Part shown: positions 1 to 7,992 of the stretch, one piece after another
Numbering within the stretch: the first letter of the stretch is position 1
Layout of the letters: every line of letters begins with the position of its first letter
Source: Clostridiales bacterium
Lineage (GTDB): Bacteria > Bacillota > Clostridia > Lachnospirales > Lachnospiraceae
Length of the DNA stretch: 64,000 nt
Assembly (NCBI GenBank): GCA_018372435.1
Contig: JAHAJA010000004.1
Coordinates: 198,496-262,495, forward strand
Direction of reading: 5' to 3'
Made by a program: the position numbers and the translations under genes
Notes under the pieces: model-generated
Seen by the model: only the letters and a program-made list of their open reading frames with translations
What the model was told of the DNA's origin: nothing
Database searches by the model: none

Positions 1-5
1 TAGTA

Positions 6-21
6 TTGCGCACTGTTGCGC
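6..21. promoter_or_regulatory. candidate LacI-family operator, distal site
   Basis: TTGCGC occurs twice, at 6-11 and 16-21, one helical turn apart. GCGCA/TGCGC arms also make the site partly self-complementary. The same hexamer recurs as TTGCGCAA at 136-143. It lies upstream of a LacI-type regulator gene, so it may be an autoregulatory site. No binding data are available. Confidence 0.4.
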
Positions 22-87
22 TAAAACAATAAAAAACTTGGTCTATTTGCACAAAAAATATATATAAAAAAGATAAAAATCAGTGGA

Positions 88-116
88 TTGACTAAAAATA
101 TACCTAATGATAAGAT
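88..116 (+). promoter_or_regulatory. sigma-A-type promoter of the LacI-family regulator
   Basis: TTGACT at 88-93 and TAAGAT at 111-116 are separated by 17 bp, which puts transcription start near 123. The site is 40 bp ahead of the regulator's start codon. Confidence 0.65.
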
Positions 117-135
117 ATTATTATAAAACAACCGA

Positions 136-143
136 TTGCGCAA
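136..143. promoter_or_regulatory. palindromic operator candidate TTGCGCAA
   Basis: A perfect 8-bp palindrome with a central CG, typical of LacI-family operators, overlaps the start of the ribosome-binding site and lies just after the predicted transcription start. A repressor bound here would block its own transcription. It shares the TTGCGC core with the site at 6-21. Confidence 0.45.
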
Positions 144-155
144 AGGGGTGTTATT

Positions 156-1181
156 ATGAATGAGAGGAATTGGGGTAAAGAGAATAACAATAAAATAACA
201 ATTGATGATATTGCTAAAGAACTTGGGGTATCAAAAACAACGGTTTCAAGAGCTATCTCAGGAAAAGGTAGAATTAGTGCATCAACACGTAAAAGAGTAT
301 TAAGTTTCTGCGAGGAATGCGGGTATAAGCCTAATATGATAGCAAGAGGATTAGCAGAATCGAAAACCTACAATATTGGAGTTGTTTTACCCAATGACTC
401 TGATTTGAATGAGATACCATTCTTTCAGGTTTGTCTGCTAGGAATAATTGAAATGGCAACCAGTTATGAATATGATGTAGTTGTCTCTACCGTGGGAGCA
501 GATGATATTACAAAACTAATCAGACTTGTAGAAAACCAAAAGGTTGATGGATTCATCTTAACAAGAACGCGAATTCATGATGCACAGGTTGAATATCTAA
601 GTAAGCATAAAGTACCGTTTGTAGTAGTTGGTACGTCTGAAAGTAGTGGAGTAATTCAGATAGATAATCATCATGTGGAAGCATGTAGAGAGATGACATC
701 GATGCTCATCATGCAGAAGATGAAACGCTTATCATTTATAGGGAATAATTCAACTCACATTGTAAGCCGTATGCGTTATCAAGGTTTCATAGAAGGCTGT
801 GAACTGAATCAAATTTCACCGAGAAGTGATTGTATCTATTTAGATTGTAATACGAGGTTGATGGTGGAACAAGCTGTAGATGATATCTTACATAAAAGAA
901 TTGATTGCATTGTATGCATGGATGACAAGATCTGTAGCCAAGTGCTATTAAAGCTTGCTACCGAGCATGTGAAGATACCAAGGGATATGAAAGTAGCATC
1001 ATTTTATGGTAGCTTATTCTTAGCAAGTCACAATCCACCAATTACAACATTAGAGTTTGATGTAAAAGCACTAGGAAATGCAGCATGTAAAGTATTAATT
1101 GATGCATTATCAGGGGTGGAAGTACAGCAAAAAACATTACTAGGTTACGATATTAATTTTAAAGCTTCGACAAAGAAGTAA
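156..1181 (+). CDS. LacI-family transcriptional regulator of the galactan locus
   Basis: DNA-binding regulator of 341 aa, the usual LacI/PurR length. An N-terminal helix-turn-helix of the family (ITIDDIAKELGVSKTTVSRA, about residues 15-34) with the following hinge region is clear. The rest, from about residue 70, is a periplasmic-binding-protein-like effector domain. The ATG at 156 follows AAGGGGTG. It is the first gene before a sugar ABC transporter, a GH2 and a GH53 enzyme, all on the same strand, so it probably senses a galacto-oligosaccharide and controls those genes. Effector and direction of control (repressor or activator) are inferred, not visible. Confidence 0.9.
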   Translation: MNERNWGKENNNKITIDDIAKELGVSKTTVSRAISGKGRISASTRKRVLSFCEECGYKPNMIARGLAESKTYNIGVVLPNDSDLNEIPFFQVCLLGIIEMATSYEYDVVVSTVGADDITKLIRLVENQKVDGFILTRTRIHDAQVEYLSKHKVPFVVVGTSESSGVIQIDNHHVEACREMTSMLIMQKMKRLSFIGNNSTHIVSRMRYQGFIEGCELNQISPRSDCIYLDCNTRLMVEQAVDDILHKRIDCIVCMDDKICSQVLLKLATEHVKIPRDMKVASFYGSLFLASHNPPITTLEFDVKALGNAACKVLIDALSGVEVQQKTLLGYDINFKASTKK

Positions 1182-1209
1182 AGAAAACAGATTAATTAAA
1201 GAGGATAGA

Positions 1210-1227
1210 TTGAAAATTATTTTTCAA
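1210..1227. repeat. short inverted repeat before the binding-protein gene
   Basis: TTGAAAA and TTTTCAA, 7 bp each, are separated by TTAT. It sits between the regulator and the lipoprotein gene and could be a weak hairpin or an operator. No T-tract follows. Confidence 0.3.
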
Positions 1228-1285
1228 TTAAGTTTTTAACTGATTAGTACAAAACATTCAGATGTCGAGAGGAGATCGGTATAGT

Positions 1286-2572
1286 ATGAAAAAAAGAGGA
1301 ATTGTATCTGTATTATTAGCAACAACAATGGTAGCAAGTTTATTAACTGGTTGTGGAAGTAAGAATGCAGGAAACAAAAACAATGGGGATGATAAAACAA
1401 CACAAACTACAGAATCACAAGAAACAAATGGGGAAGAAGCAGATAACGGTGGTTTGACAACAGATAAGATCACATTAAAAGTATGGGAGTCTTCAGGACA
1501 AACAGAAGACTTTATTAAACAAGCTGGTGAAGCCTTCACAGCAAAATACCCTAACATTACAATCGAATATGAAAACGTAGAAGTTGGTGATTCCAATACA
1601 CAGATAGCTCTTGATGGCCCTGGTGGTGTTGGAGCAGACGTATTCGCTACACCAAGTAATACAATTGGAGGTTTAGTTTCCGGCGGTCATATCTTACCAG
1701 TGGAAAATGAATCAGATATAGTAGGAAAAGTAGCAGCTTCTTGTGAAAGTGCAGTACACTACAACGAAAACTATTATGGTTATCCAGTAGCAGATGAAAC
1801 TTACGCATTATTTTATAATAAAGACTTAATCCCAGAAGCTAACGTACCAACTACATGGGAAGACGTAGAAAAATTCTCACAAGAATTCAATTCACCTGGT
1901 AAATACGGAATCATCTGGAATGTTGCAGATGCATATTATTCACCAATCTTTACTGGTAAGAGTGGAAACAAACTATTCGGTGAATCAGGAACCGATGGAG
2001 CAAACAGCTATATGAATAGCGCGGAAGCTGTGGAAGGAATGAAATATTTCCAATCCTTTAGACAATATCTTGACGTACCATCCGCAGACGTATCCGATAA
2101 CTCCGTTTGTTTAGCAGCATTTACAAGTGGTAATGCGGCTATGTATATCACAGGGCCTTGGAATGTAGCTTCTTGCGAAGAAGCAGGAATGAACTTTGGT
2201 GTAACTGCTTTACCTGCGTTACCAGGAGATGATCACCCAGCAGCTTCTTTCTCAGGTGCACGTACAATGCAAGTATCTGCTTACACAGATTATCCTAAAG
2301 AAGCACACGCATTTGCTAAGTTCTTAATCTCTGATGAGATGCAACAATTACGTTATGAATTAACTGGAGCAATTCCTTCTACTTCAATAACAGTAGACAG
2401 TGAATATATTACTGGCTTCCAAAAACAATTAGAGTATGCTTACCCAATGCCATCAATTCCAGAGATCGATAACTTCTGGGAACCAATGAAGAGTGCATGT
2501 TCTAATATCTGGGACGGTGCAGATGTACAAACAGAATTAGAATCTTGTAATACAGCAATATTGGCAAAATAA
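1286..2572 (+). CDS. extracellular sugar-binding lipoprotein of ABC transporter
   Basis: Family-1 (MalE-like) solute-binding protein of 428 aa. A lipoprotein signal is present: basic MKKR, hydrophobic stretch, and lipobox LTGC with Cys23. A Lys/Asn/Thr/Glu-rich linker follows. The mature part begins LKVWESSGQ and contains features typical of bacterial family-1 binding proteins. An upstream in-frame ATG at 1262 exists, but ATG 1286 has GAGAGGAG at 1267-1274 and starts a proper signal peptide, so it is preferred. Permease genes follow, and GH2 and GH53 enzymes in the same direction make beta-1,4-galacto-oligosaccharides the likely ligand (inference). Confidence 0.9.
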   Translation: MKKRGIVSVLLATTMVASLLTGCGSKNAGNKNNGDDKTTQTTESQETNGEEADNGGLTTDKITLKVWESSGQTEDFIKQAGEAFTAKYPNITIEYENVEVGDSNTQIALDGPGGVGADVFATPSNTIGGLVSGGHILPVENESDIVGKVAASCESAVHYNENYYGYPVADETYALFYNKDLIPEANVPTTWEDVEKFSQEFNSPGKYGIIWNVADAYYSPIFTGKSGNKLFGESGTDGANSYMNSAEAVEGMKYFQSFRQYLDVPSADVSDNSVCLAAFTSGNAAMYITGPWNVASCEEAGMNFGVTALPALPGDDHPAASFSGARTMQVSAYTDYPKEAHAFAKFLISDEMQQLRYELTGAIPSTSITVDSEYITGFQKQLEYAYPMPSIPEIDNFWEPMKSACSNIWDGADVQTELESCNTAILAK

Positions 2573-2584
2573 ATCATAGAATTA

Positions 2585-2616
2585 ATGGGTCGTTTACTGA
2601 ATAGGGAACGACCCAT
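2585..2616 (+). terminator. hairpin between binding-protein and permease genes
   Basis: A perfect 10-bp stem (ATGGGTCGTT at 2585-2594, AACGACCCAT at 2607-2616) has a 12-nt loop and only a weak T-rich tail. It probably gives partial termination or mRNA stabilisation, so that the binding protein is made in excess of the permeases. Confidence 0.6.
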
Positions 2617-2715
2617 ATTTATAAAGATGAATCGTACGGAACTAACTTTAAAAAGTTAGATGTATAAACAGTTAATAGGAACAATCTAGCAAGTCAGCAA
2701 TGGAGGAGATTCGAG

Positions 2716-4038
2716 ATGAATACCACGTTAAAGCCAGATGGCTCATCAAAAGTTAAAGTTTTGATAACATCAATCATTTTCATGGGACTTAGCCACATTT
2801 TGTATTTCAAGCAATACGTAAAGGGCTTACTCTTTAGTTTAGTTGAAATCATTGGAATATGTTTAACCCCATTCTTTATACACAAGATATATAACTTAAT
2901 AACACTTGGATTTCCACAACCAGATTTACCAGTAAAACAACGTAGTAATTCTATATTCATGTTAATTGACGGTATTATGATATTAGCAGTTATAGCAATT
3001 TTTGTTGTAATCTACATAGTATCTGTACGTAATGCCATGGATGAGTATAAAGATTTTTGTTTAACAGGTGTGCTCAGAGAAAAAAAGGGTGCAAAGAAAT
3101 CGGTAAAGGGAAAAACATTTCCTTTGCTTGCGTTATCACCAGCAGTACTATTAGTTCTGTTTTTCGTTGTGGTACCACTTGTATTCTCGGCATGTGTAGC
3201 ATTCACCAATTATGCAGCTCCAGATCATATACCACCGAATAATACCGTCGACTGGGTAGGACTTGAGAATTTCACCACAATGTTTGGTGGAGAAACAACC
3301 TGGACTAGTGCCTTTGGACGTGTTGCAGTATGGACCATCATCTGGGGGTTCTTAGCTACGATTACCTGTTATGCAGGGGGGCTTATTATGGCTGTCGTTT
3401 TACATGAAAGTAAGATTAAGATTAAACCAGTATTTCGTTCTATCTTCATCTTACCATATGCTATTCCAACGGTTGTAAGTATGTTAGTTTGGAAGAACTT
3501 GTTGAACGGCTCCTTTGGTATTGTAAATCGAACCTTAATGGAATTGGGACTTATTGAGAAAACAATTCCTTGGTTGAGTGATTTGTGGTTGGCTAGATTT
3601 GTCTGTGTAATGATTAACCTTTGGGCAGGATTTTCCTACTTTATGTTATTGATTATGGGTAATATGACTGCAATCTCACCTGACATCTATGAAGCAGCTA
3701 AGATCGATGGAGCGAACAAATTCTATATGTTTAGAAAGATTACACTTCCATTGGTATTATTCCAGACAACACCTCTGATTATAATGTCACTAACACACAA
3801 CATCAATAATTTTGGTGCAATCTACTTCTTAACGGGCGGTCTTCCAAAAGTAGCAGATAGTACGTTAACTTCTGCAGGTGGTACCGATATCTTGGTAACG
3901 TGGATTTATCAGTTGACGGTAACGCTCATGAAGTACAATTATGCATCTGTATTAGCAGTAGTTATCTTCATCGTTCTTGCACCGATAGCAATTTGGAGCT
4001 TTAGAAATACAAAATCATTTAAGGAAGGAGAGGTGTAA
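2716..4038 (+). CDS. ABC sugar transporter permease, MalF type
   Basis: Integral membrane permease of 440 aa. The EAA loop, EAAKIDGANKFYMFRKITLP at about residues 325-344, docks the ATPase. The protein is longer than a typical 290-aa MalF-like permease because about 130 N-terminal residues add hydrophobic segments (about 15-60 and 80-105) ahead of the core that starts near LLALSPAVLL. GGAGGAG at 2702-2708 precedes the ATG. The partner permease starts 1 nt after its stop. No ATPase gene is present in the locus, so a shared MsmK-type ATPase encoded elsewhere is likely (inference from Firmicute systems). Confidence 0.9.
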   Translation: MNTTLKPDGSSKVKVLITSIIFMGLSHILYFKQYVKGLLFSLVEIIGICLTPFFIHKIYNLITLGFPQPDLPVKQRSNSIFMLIDGIMILAVIAIFVVIYIVSVRNAMDEYKDFCLTGVLREKKGAKKSVKGKTFPLLALSPAVLLVLFFVVVPLVFSACVAFTNYAAPDHIPPNNTVDWVGLENFTTMFGGETTWTSAFGRVAVWTIIWGFLATITCYAGGLIMAVVLHESKIKIKPVFRSIFILPYAIPTVVSMLVWKNLLNGSFGIVNRTLMELGLIEKTIPWLSDLWLARFVCVMINLWAGFSYFMLLIMGNMTAISPDIYEAAKIDGANKFYMFRKITLPLVLFQTTPLIIMSLTHNINNFGAIYFLTGGLPKVADSTLTSAGGTDILVTWIYQLTVTLMKYNYASVLAVVIFIVLAPIAIWSFRNTKSFKEGEV

Positions 4039-4039
4039 C

Positions 4040-4879
4040 ATGGCAAAGAAAACGGCACAATTTATTAATAAGTTTGTAGTATGGTTCTTTTTAATTGGTA
4101 CTAGTTTATTCGTACTCTATCCTTTGGTGTATGTAGTAAGTGCAGCATTTTCGAGTCAACAGAATATTGCAGCATTAAGTGTCGTACCATTTGGCGATGG
4201 AATCGCTCTTTCTAATTTTGAGTACTTGTTTAAGAAGACAGATTATTTGATCTGGTTTAAAAACACATTAATTGTAGCTATATCTACAATGTTACTAACC
4301 ATCCTTGTATGTGCACTTAACGCATATGTATTCTCAAGATTTAATTTCCGCTTGAAGAAGGGAATGATGATGACATTATTAATTCTTCAGATATTTCCTT
4401 CCTTTGTAGGTATGGTAGCAATCTATGTTATTCTTCTTCGCATCGGCGGATTAGATACCCTTTGGGGACTTGTTTTGGTTTATGTAGCTGGAAACATTCC
4501 ATATAATACTTGGTTAGTAAAGAGTTACATGGATACCCTTCCAAAGAGTCTTGATGAAGCGGCAAGGATAGATGGTGCAAGTCACTTTAAGATCTTCTAT
4601 AAGATTATTCTTCCGATTGCTAAACCAATTGTTATCTTTTTAGGAATCACAAGCTTTACAGCACCATGGATGGATTTCATCTTTCCTAAGATGGTTCTTC
4701 GTTCCTCAAAGGTACAAACAGTTGCACTGGGACTATATAGCTTTGTAACAGATAAGAAAAATATGTTTTCAACCTTCGCAGCAGGTTCATTGCTCATTGC
4801 AATACCATTTGTTATATTCTTCGTAATTACACAGAAGATGTTAATCACCTCACTAGGTGGTGCGGCGGTTAAGGAATAG
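4040..4879 (+). CDS. ABC sugar transporter permease, MalG type
   Basis: Second membrane subunit, 279 aa, normal length for a MalG-like permease with six predicted membrane segments. The EAA motif reads DEAARIDGASHFKIFYKIIL. Its ATG lies 1 nt after the upstream permease stop, with the ribosome-binding site inside the end of that gene, so the two are translationally linked. The GH2 gene begins 13 nt downstream. Together with the lipoprotein they form the importer of galactan fragments (inferred from neighbours). Confidence 0.9.
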   Translation: MAKKTAQFINKFVVWFFLIGTSLFVLYPLVYVVSAAFSSQQNIAALSVVPFGDGIALSNFEYLFKKTDYLIWFKNTLIVAISTMLLTILVCALNAYVFSRFNFRLKKGMMMTLLILQIFPSFVGMVAIYVILLRIGGLDTLWGLVLVYVAGNIPYNTWLVKSYMDTLPKSLDEAARIDGASHFKIFYKIILPIAKPIVIFLGITSFTAPWMDFIFPKMVLRSSKVQTVALGLYSFVTDKKNMFSTFAAGSLLIAIPFVIFFVITQKMLITSLGGAAVKE

Positions 4880-4892
4880 ACAGGAGTAGACA

Positions 4893-7667
4893 ATGAAGAG
4901 ATATAAAAAAGGACAGCAAGTCTATAGTTTAAATCGTGGTTGGCGTTTTGTGGAGAAAGATATATCGGTTTTACCACCTACGAAACAACATGATGATGTA
5001 TATGGTTTTTCAAAGGCAGGGGCTTATCGTGGCCCTGCTGATGCAAACTATGATGATGCGGATTGGGAGATCGTTAATTTGCCTCATGACTGGGTTACTA
5101 AGCATGATTTTGTAGAAGAGGGCTCTCCGAACCAAGGATATAAAGAACGAGGTATCGGTTGGTATCGCATGCGATTTGAACTATCAGAAGAAGATAGAAA
5201 CAAGCAAATTCTATTAGAATTCGAGGGAATGTCATGTGATTCTCAGATTTATGTGAATGGTTCCATCTTAAAACACAATTATTCCGGATATAACAGTTTT
5301 TGTGTGGATATGACGGATATGGCCAACTTTGGAGTAATACCCAATACACTAGCAGTTCGAATTGATGCATCTGCCTGGGAAGGTTGGTGGTATGAGGGAG
5401 CCGGAATCTATAGAAATGTCTGGTTAGTTAAGAAATCAGAAGTACATCTAGCTCATGATGGTATATTCATAAAGCCAGAATTAGAAGGCAATGCTACTTG
5501 GAAGGTTCATGTATCAGCAGAAATCGAAAACAGTTTTGAATACGAGCATACGGTAGAAGTTATTACCTGTTTGTATGACCAAGAAGGTAATTTGGTCGGT
5601 GAAGCTGCACTAACGGGAAAAGATATCATTCATGGATATGAAACAGCCACGGTCACTGGTGAAATCTATGTAAATAATCCTATTCTCTGGAGCGTGAAAC
5701 AGCCATATCTATACAAGGCAGTTACTAAGTTATACAAAGGAAACGATTGTATCGATGAAGTCGAAGAGAATATTGGCTTTCGTACGATTTCTATAGATGC
5801 AAAAGATGGATTTTGGCTTAACGGCGAGAATATCAAGTTATTAGGATTTTGTAATCATCAAGACCACGCGGGTATCGGGGTTGCTGTTCCATATTCCATC
5901 AAAGAATATCGGATACGTCTATTGCAAGAATTGGGAACCAACGCATATCGATGTGCACATAATCCTGACCCAGAAATCTTAGATATCTGCGATGAACTGG
6001 GAGTAATGGTTATGGTAGAGAATAGAACCTATTCCTCTTCCGAGGAAACACTTAAAGAGGTAGAAGGGATTGTAAGACAATCTAGAAACCACGCTTGTGT
6101 AGTCATGTATTCTGTATTTAATGAAGAACCATTACAAGGTACGCATAAAGGTAGACGTATGGCAGGGGCATTACAAGCTGTAGTAAGACGTGTCGATGAT
6201 ACAAGACCAGTATTAGGAGCCTTCAATGGTGGATATATGGAAGAAGAGGGTGCCTCTACAATTCTAGATGTAACCGGAATCAATTATAATCCAGGGCGAT
6301 ATGACATCTTCCATAAGAAATATCCGAATACACCACTAATAGGAACGGAAACAGCAAGTGCTTTCATGGTACGTGGGGAATATGTCACAGATTATAGTAA
6401 AAATCTTATTAACTCTTATGATGATGAATGTGCTTTGTGGGGGAATTGCATCGCTGAAGGGTGGCAGATGGTTGTAGAACGACCTTTTGTTGCAGGAGCT
6501 TTCGTATGGACAGGATTTGACTACCGTGGAGAGCCAACTCCATTTACTTGGCCAAGTGTTGGGACGTTCTTTGGTACGTATGATAGTTGTGGATTTGAGA
6601 AAGATGCTTGTTACTTCTATAAGGCGTATTGGAAACAGGAGCCAATAGTACACATTATCTCGCCATGGTCAGAAGGACATGAGAAGGGTACACAGATTCG
6701 TGTCAAGGTAGTGACAAATTGTGAGGAAGTTGCCCTACTAGTTAATGGTAGAGTAATTGATAGGAAGCTAGCTGATCCGATTAATCACGTAGAATTCACT
6801 GCTTCTTATGAAGAGGGAGAAGTAAAGGCGATTGGATACCGTAATGGTGAGATCGTAGCGAACGACTATCAATTAACAGCTGAGAAACCAGCAAGACTTG
6901 AAGTAAGTTTGAGCAAAGAAACTCTAGTAACAGATGGATTTGACGCAGTAGCGGTTAATGTTAGTCTTATTGATCAAAACGGTACAGTAATTCCGAATGC
7001 GGATCATTTACTTACGTTTGATGTAGTAAATGGAACCATATTAGGAGTGGGAAATGGTGATCCAAACTCTCATGAAGACGATGTATCGAATAAGAGAAAG
7101 TTATTCCATGGTAAGGCACAAGCAATTATTGCGCCAATTGATAAAGGCTATGTGGTGGTTAAGGTTAGTGCTAATACTATAGACCTACAAACAGAGGTGA
7201 TGATACCAGTTAAGGAAGTAGAGTCCTTCTCTTATGTAGAACCAGTAGAAGAACGAGTGATTGATAATTGGAGTTTGTACTATCAATTATTTGATGAGAT
7301 GCCTAATCCAAATCCCAAGGTTGATAAGAATGATATGAATAGCTTTGAACCAATTGCATTTAACGGAGCACCTCAAACGCAATTAACAGATCAATTACAC
7401 AAATACGCTTTGTATCGCTGTGTAGCGAACCTTGGAGAAGCAAAAGAAAATCGCTATCTATATATCAGTGATATTAAGGGATATGCATGGATTTATCTGA
7501 ATGGTGAATTGTTAGCTTCAAGAACAGATTCCTTTGGTGGACATATGATTATAGATTTACCAAAGGAAGTAAAAGGTAATCAGGTTATAACAATTATCAT
7601 TCATAATGAAAACGAAGAATGGCCACAAGCGGGAATCTGTTCTCCAGTGGTAATGAAAGAATTATAA
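4893..7667 (+). CDS. GH2 beta-galactosidase, cytoplasmic
   Basis: Glycoside hydrolase family 2 enzyme of 924 aa with no signal peptide. Domain order: jelly-roll sugar-binding domain (about 10-180), immunoglobulin-like domain (185-300), TIM barrel (300-600), then C-terminal beta domains and a last jelly-roll-like segment (about 800-920). In the barrel, Asn410-Glu411 (SVFNEEP) is the expected acid/base pair and Glu486 (GTETAS) the expected nucleophile. It directly follows the permease genes and precedes a secreted galactanase, so hydrolysis of imported beta-1,4-galacto-oligosaccharides to galactose is the best assignment. GH2 also contains beta-glucuronidases and mannosidases; substrate is inferred from context. 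Confidence 0.88.
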   Translation: MKRYKKGQQVYSLNRGWRFVEKDISVLPPTKQHDDVYGFSKAGAYRGPADANYDDADWEIVNLPHDWVTKHDFVEEGSPNQGYKERGIGWYRMRFELSEEDRNKQILLEFEGMSCDSQIYVNGSILKHNYSGYNSFCVDMTDMANFGVIPNTLAVRIDASAWEGWWYEGAGIYRNVWLVKKSEVHLAHDGIFIKPELEGNATWKVHVSAEIENSFEYEHTVEVITCLYDQEGNLVGEAALTGKDIIHGYETATVTGEIYVNNPILWSVKQPYLYKAVTKLYKGNDCIDEVEENIGFRTISIDAKDGFWLNGENIKLLGFCNHQDHAGIGVAVPYSIKEYRIRLLQELGTNAYRCAHNPDPEILDICDELGVMVMVENRTYSSSEETLKEVEGIVRQSRNHACVVMYSVFNEEPLQGTHKGRRMAGALQAVVRRVDDTRPVLGAFNGGYMEEEGASTILDVTGINYNPGRYDIFHKKYPNTPLIGTETASAFMVRGEYVTDYSKNLINSYDDECALWGNCIAEGWQMVVERPFVAGAFVWTGFDYRGEPTPFTWPSVGTFFGTYDSCGFEKDACYFYKAYWKQEPIVHIISPWSEGHEKGTQIRVKVVTNCEEVALLVNGRVIDRKLADPINHVEFTASYEEGEVKAIGYRNGEIVANDYQLTAEKPARLEVSLSKETLVTDGFDAVAVNVSLIDQNGTVIPNADHLLTFDVVNGTILGVGNGDPNSHEDDVSNKRKLFHGKAQAIIAPIDKGYVVVKVSANTIDLQTEVMIPVKEVESFSYVEPVEERVIDNWSLYYQLFDEMPNPNPKVDKNDMNSFEPIAFNGAPQTQLTDQLHKYALYRCVANLGEAKENRYLYISDIKGYAWIYLNGELLASRTDSFGGHMIIDLPKEVKGNQVITIIIHNENEEWPQAGICSPVVMKEL

Positions 7668-7674
7668 TCTTGAA

Positions 7675-7792
7675 CTTCGCACTTGAAGATTCCTTGGAGT
7701 AGCTAACTGCTATCCCGCTTAGCTTCACACGTAGCAGTACAGTGCTGACGTATTCAGATAGTTTTTCTTAAATAAAGTTTTTATGTGCGAAG
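7675..7792. repeat. palindromic intergenic element (CTTCGCAC ends)
   Basis: The 325-bp gap between GH2 and GH53 genes contains CTTCGCAC at 7675-7682 and its inverse GTGCGAAG at 7785-7792. An internal hairpin is formed by ACGTAGCA at 7729-7736 and TGCTgACGT at 7743-7751. A related right end (CATGTGCGAAG) occurs at 28645-28655. It could be a small non-autonomous repeat or a structured 3' untranslated region. No coding potential is seen. Confidence 0.35.
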
Positions 7793-7853
7793 ATTGAGGT
7801 AATATTTAGTTTGTAGAATGCTGGCTAAGTTAGGGACTAGACGAATGATAAAG

Positions 7854-7886
7854 AACTAGGAGTTACATTATGACTCCTAGTTTTTT
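7854..7886 (+). terminator. intrinsic terminator after the GH2 gene
   Basis: A perfect 10-bp stem (AACTAGGAGT at 7854-7863, ACTCCTAGTT at 7873-7882), 9-nt loop and six Ts. It closes the transporter-GH2 transcription unit, so the GH53 gene must have its own promoter. A TATAAT at 7948-7953 is a -10 candidate, with no good -35. Confidence 0.88.
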
Positions 7887-7992
7887 CTGAATAGGGGATC
7901 ATATCCCTAAGTCAGATAATTATATAGTATCGTGCAATATAGAAAAATATAATGCTAATATGGGGTAAAATTAGCAAGAAAGAGGGTATTAC

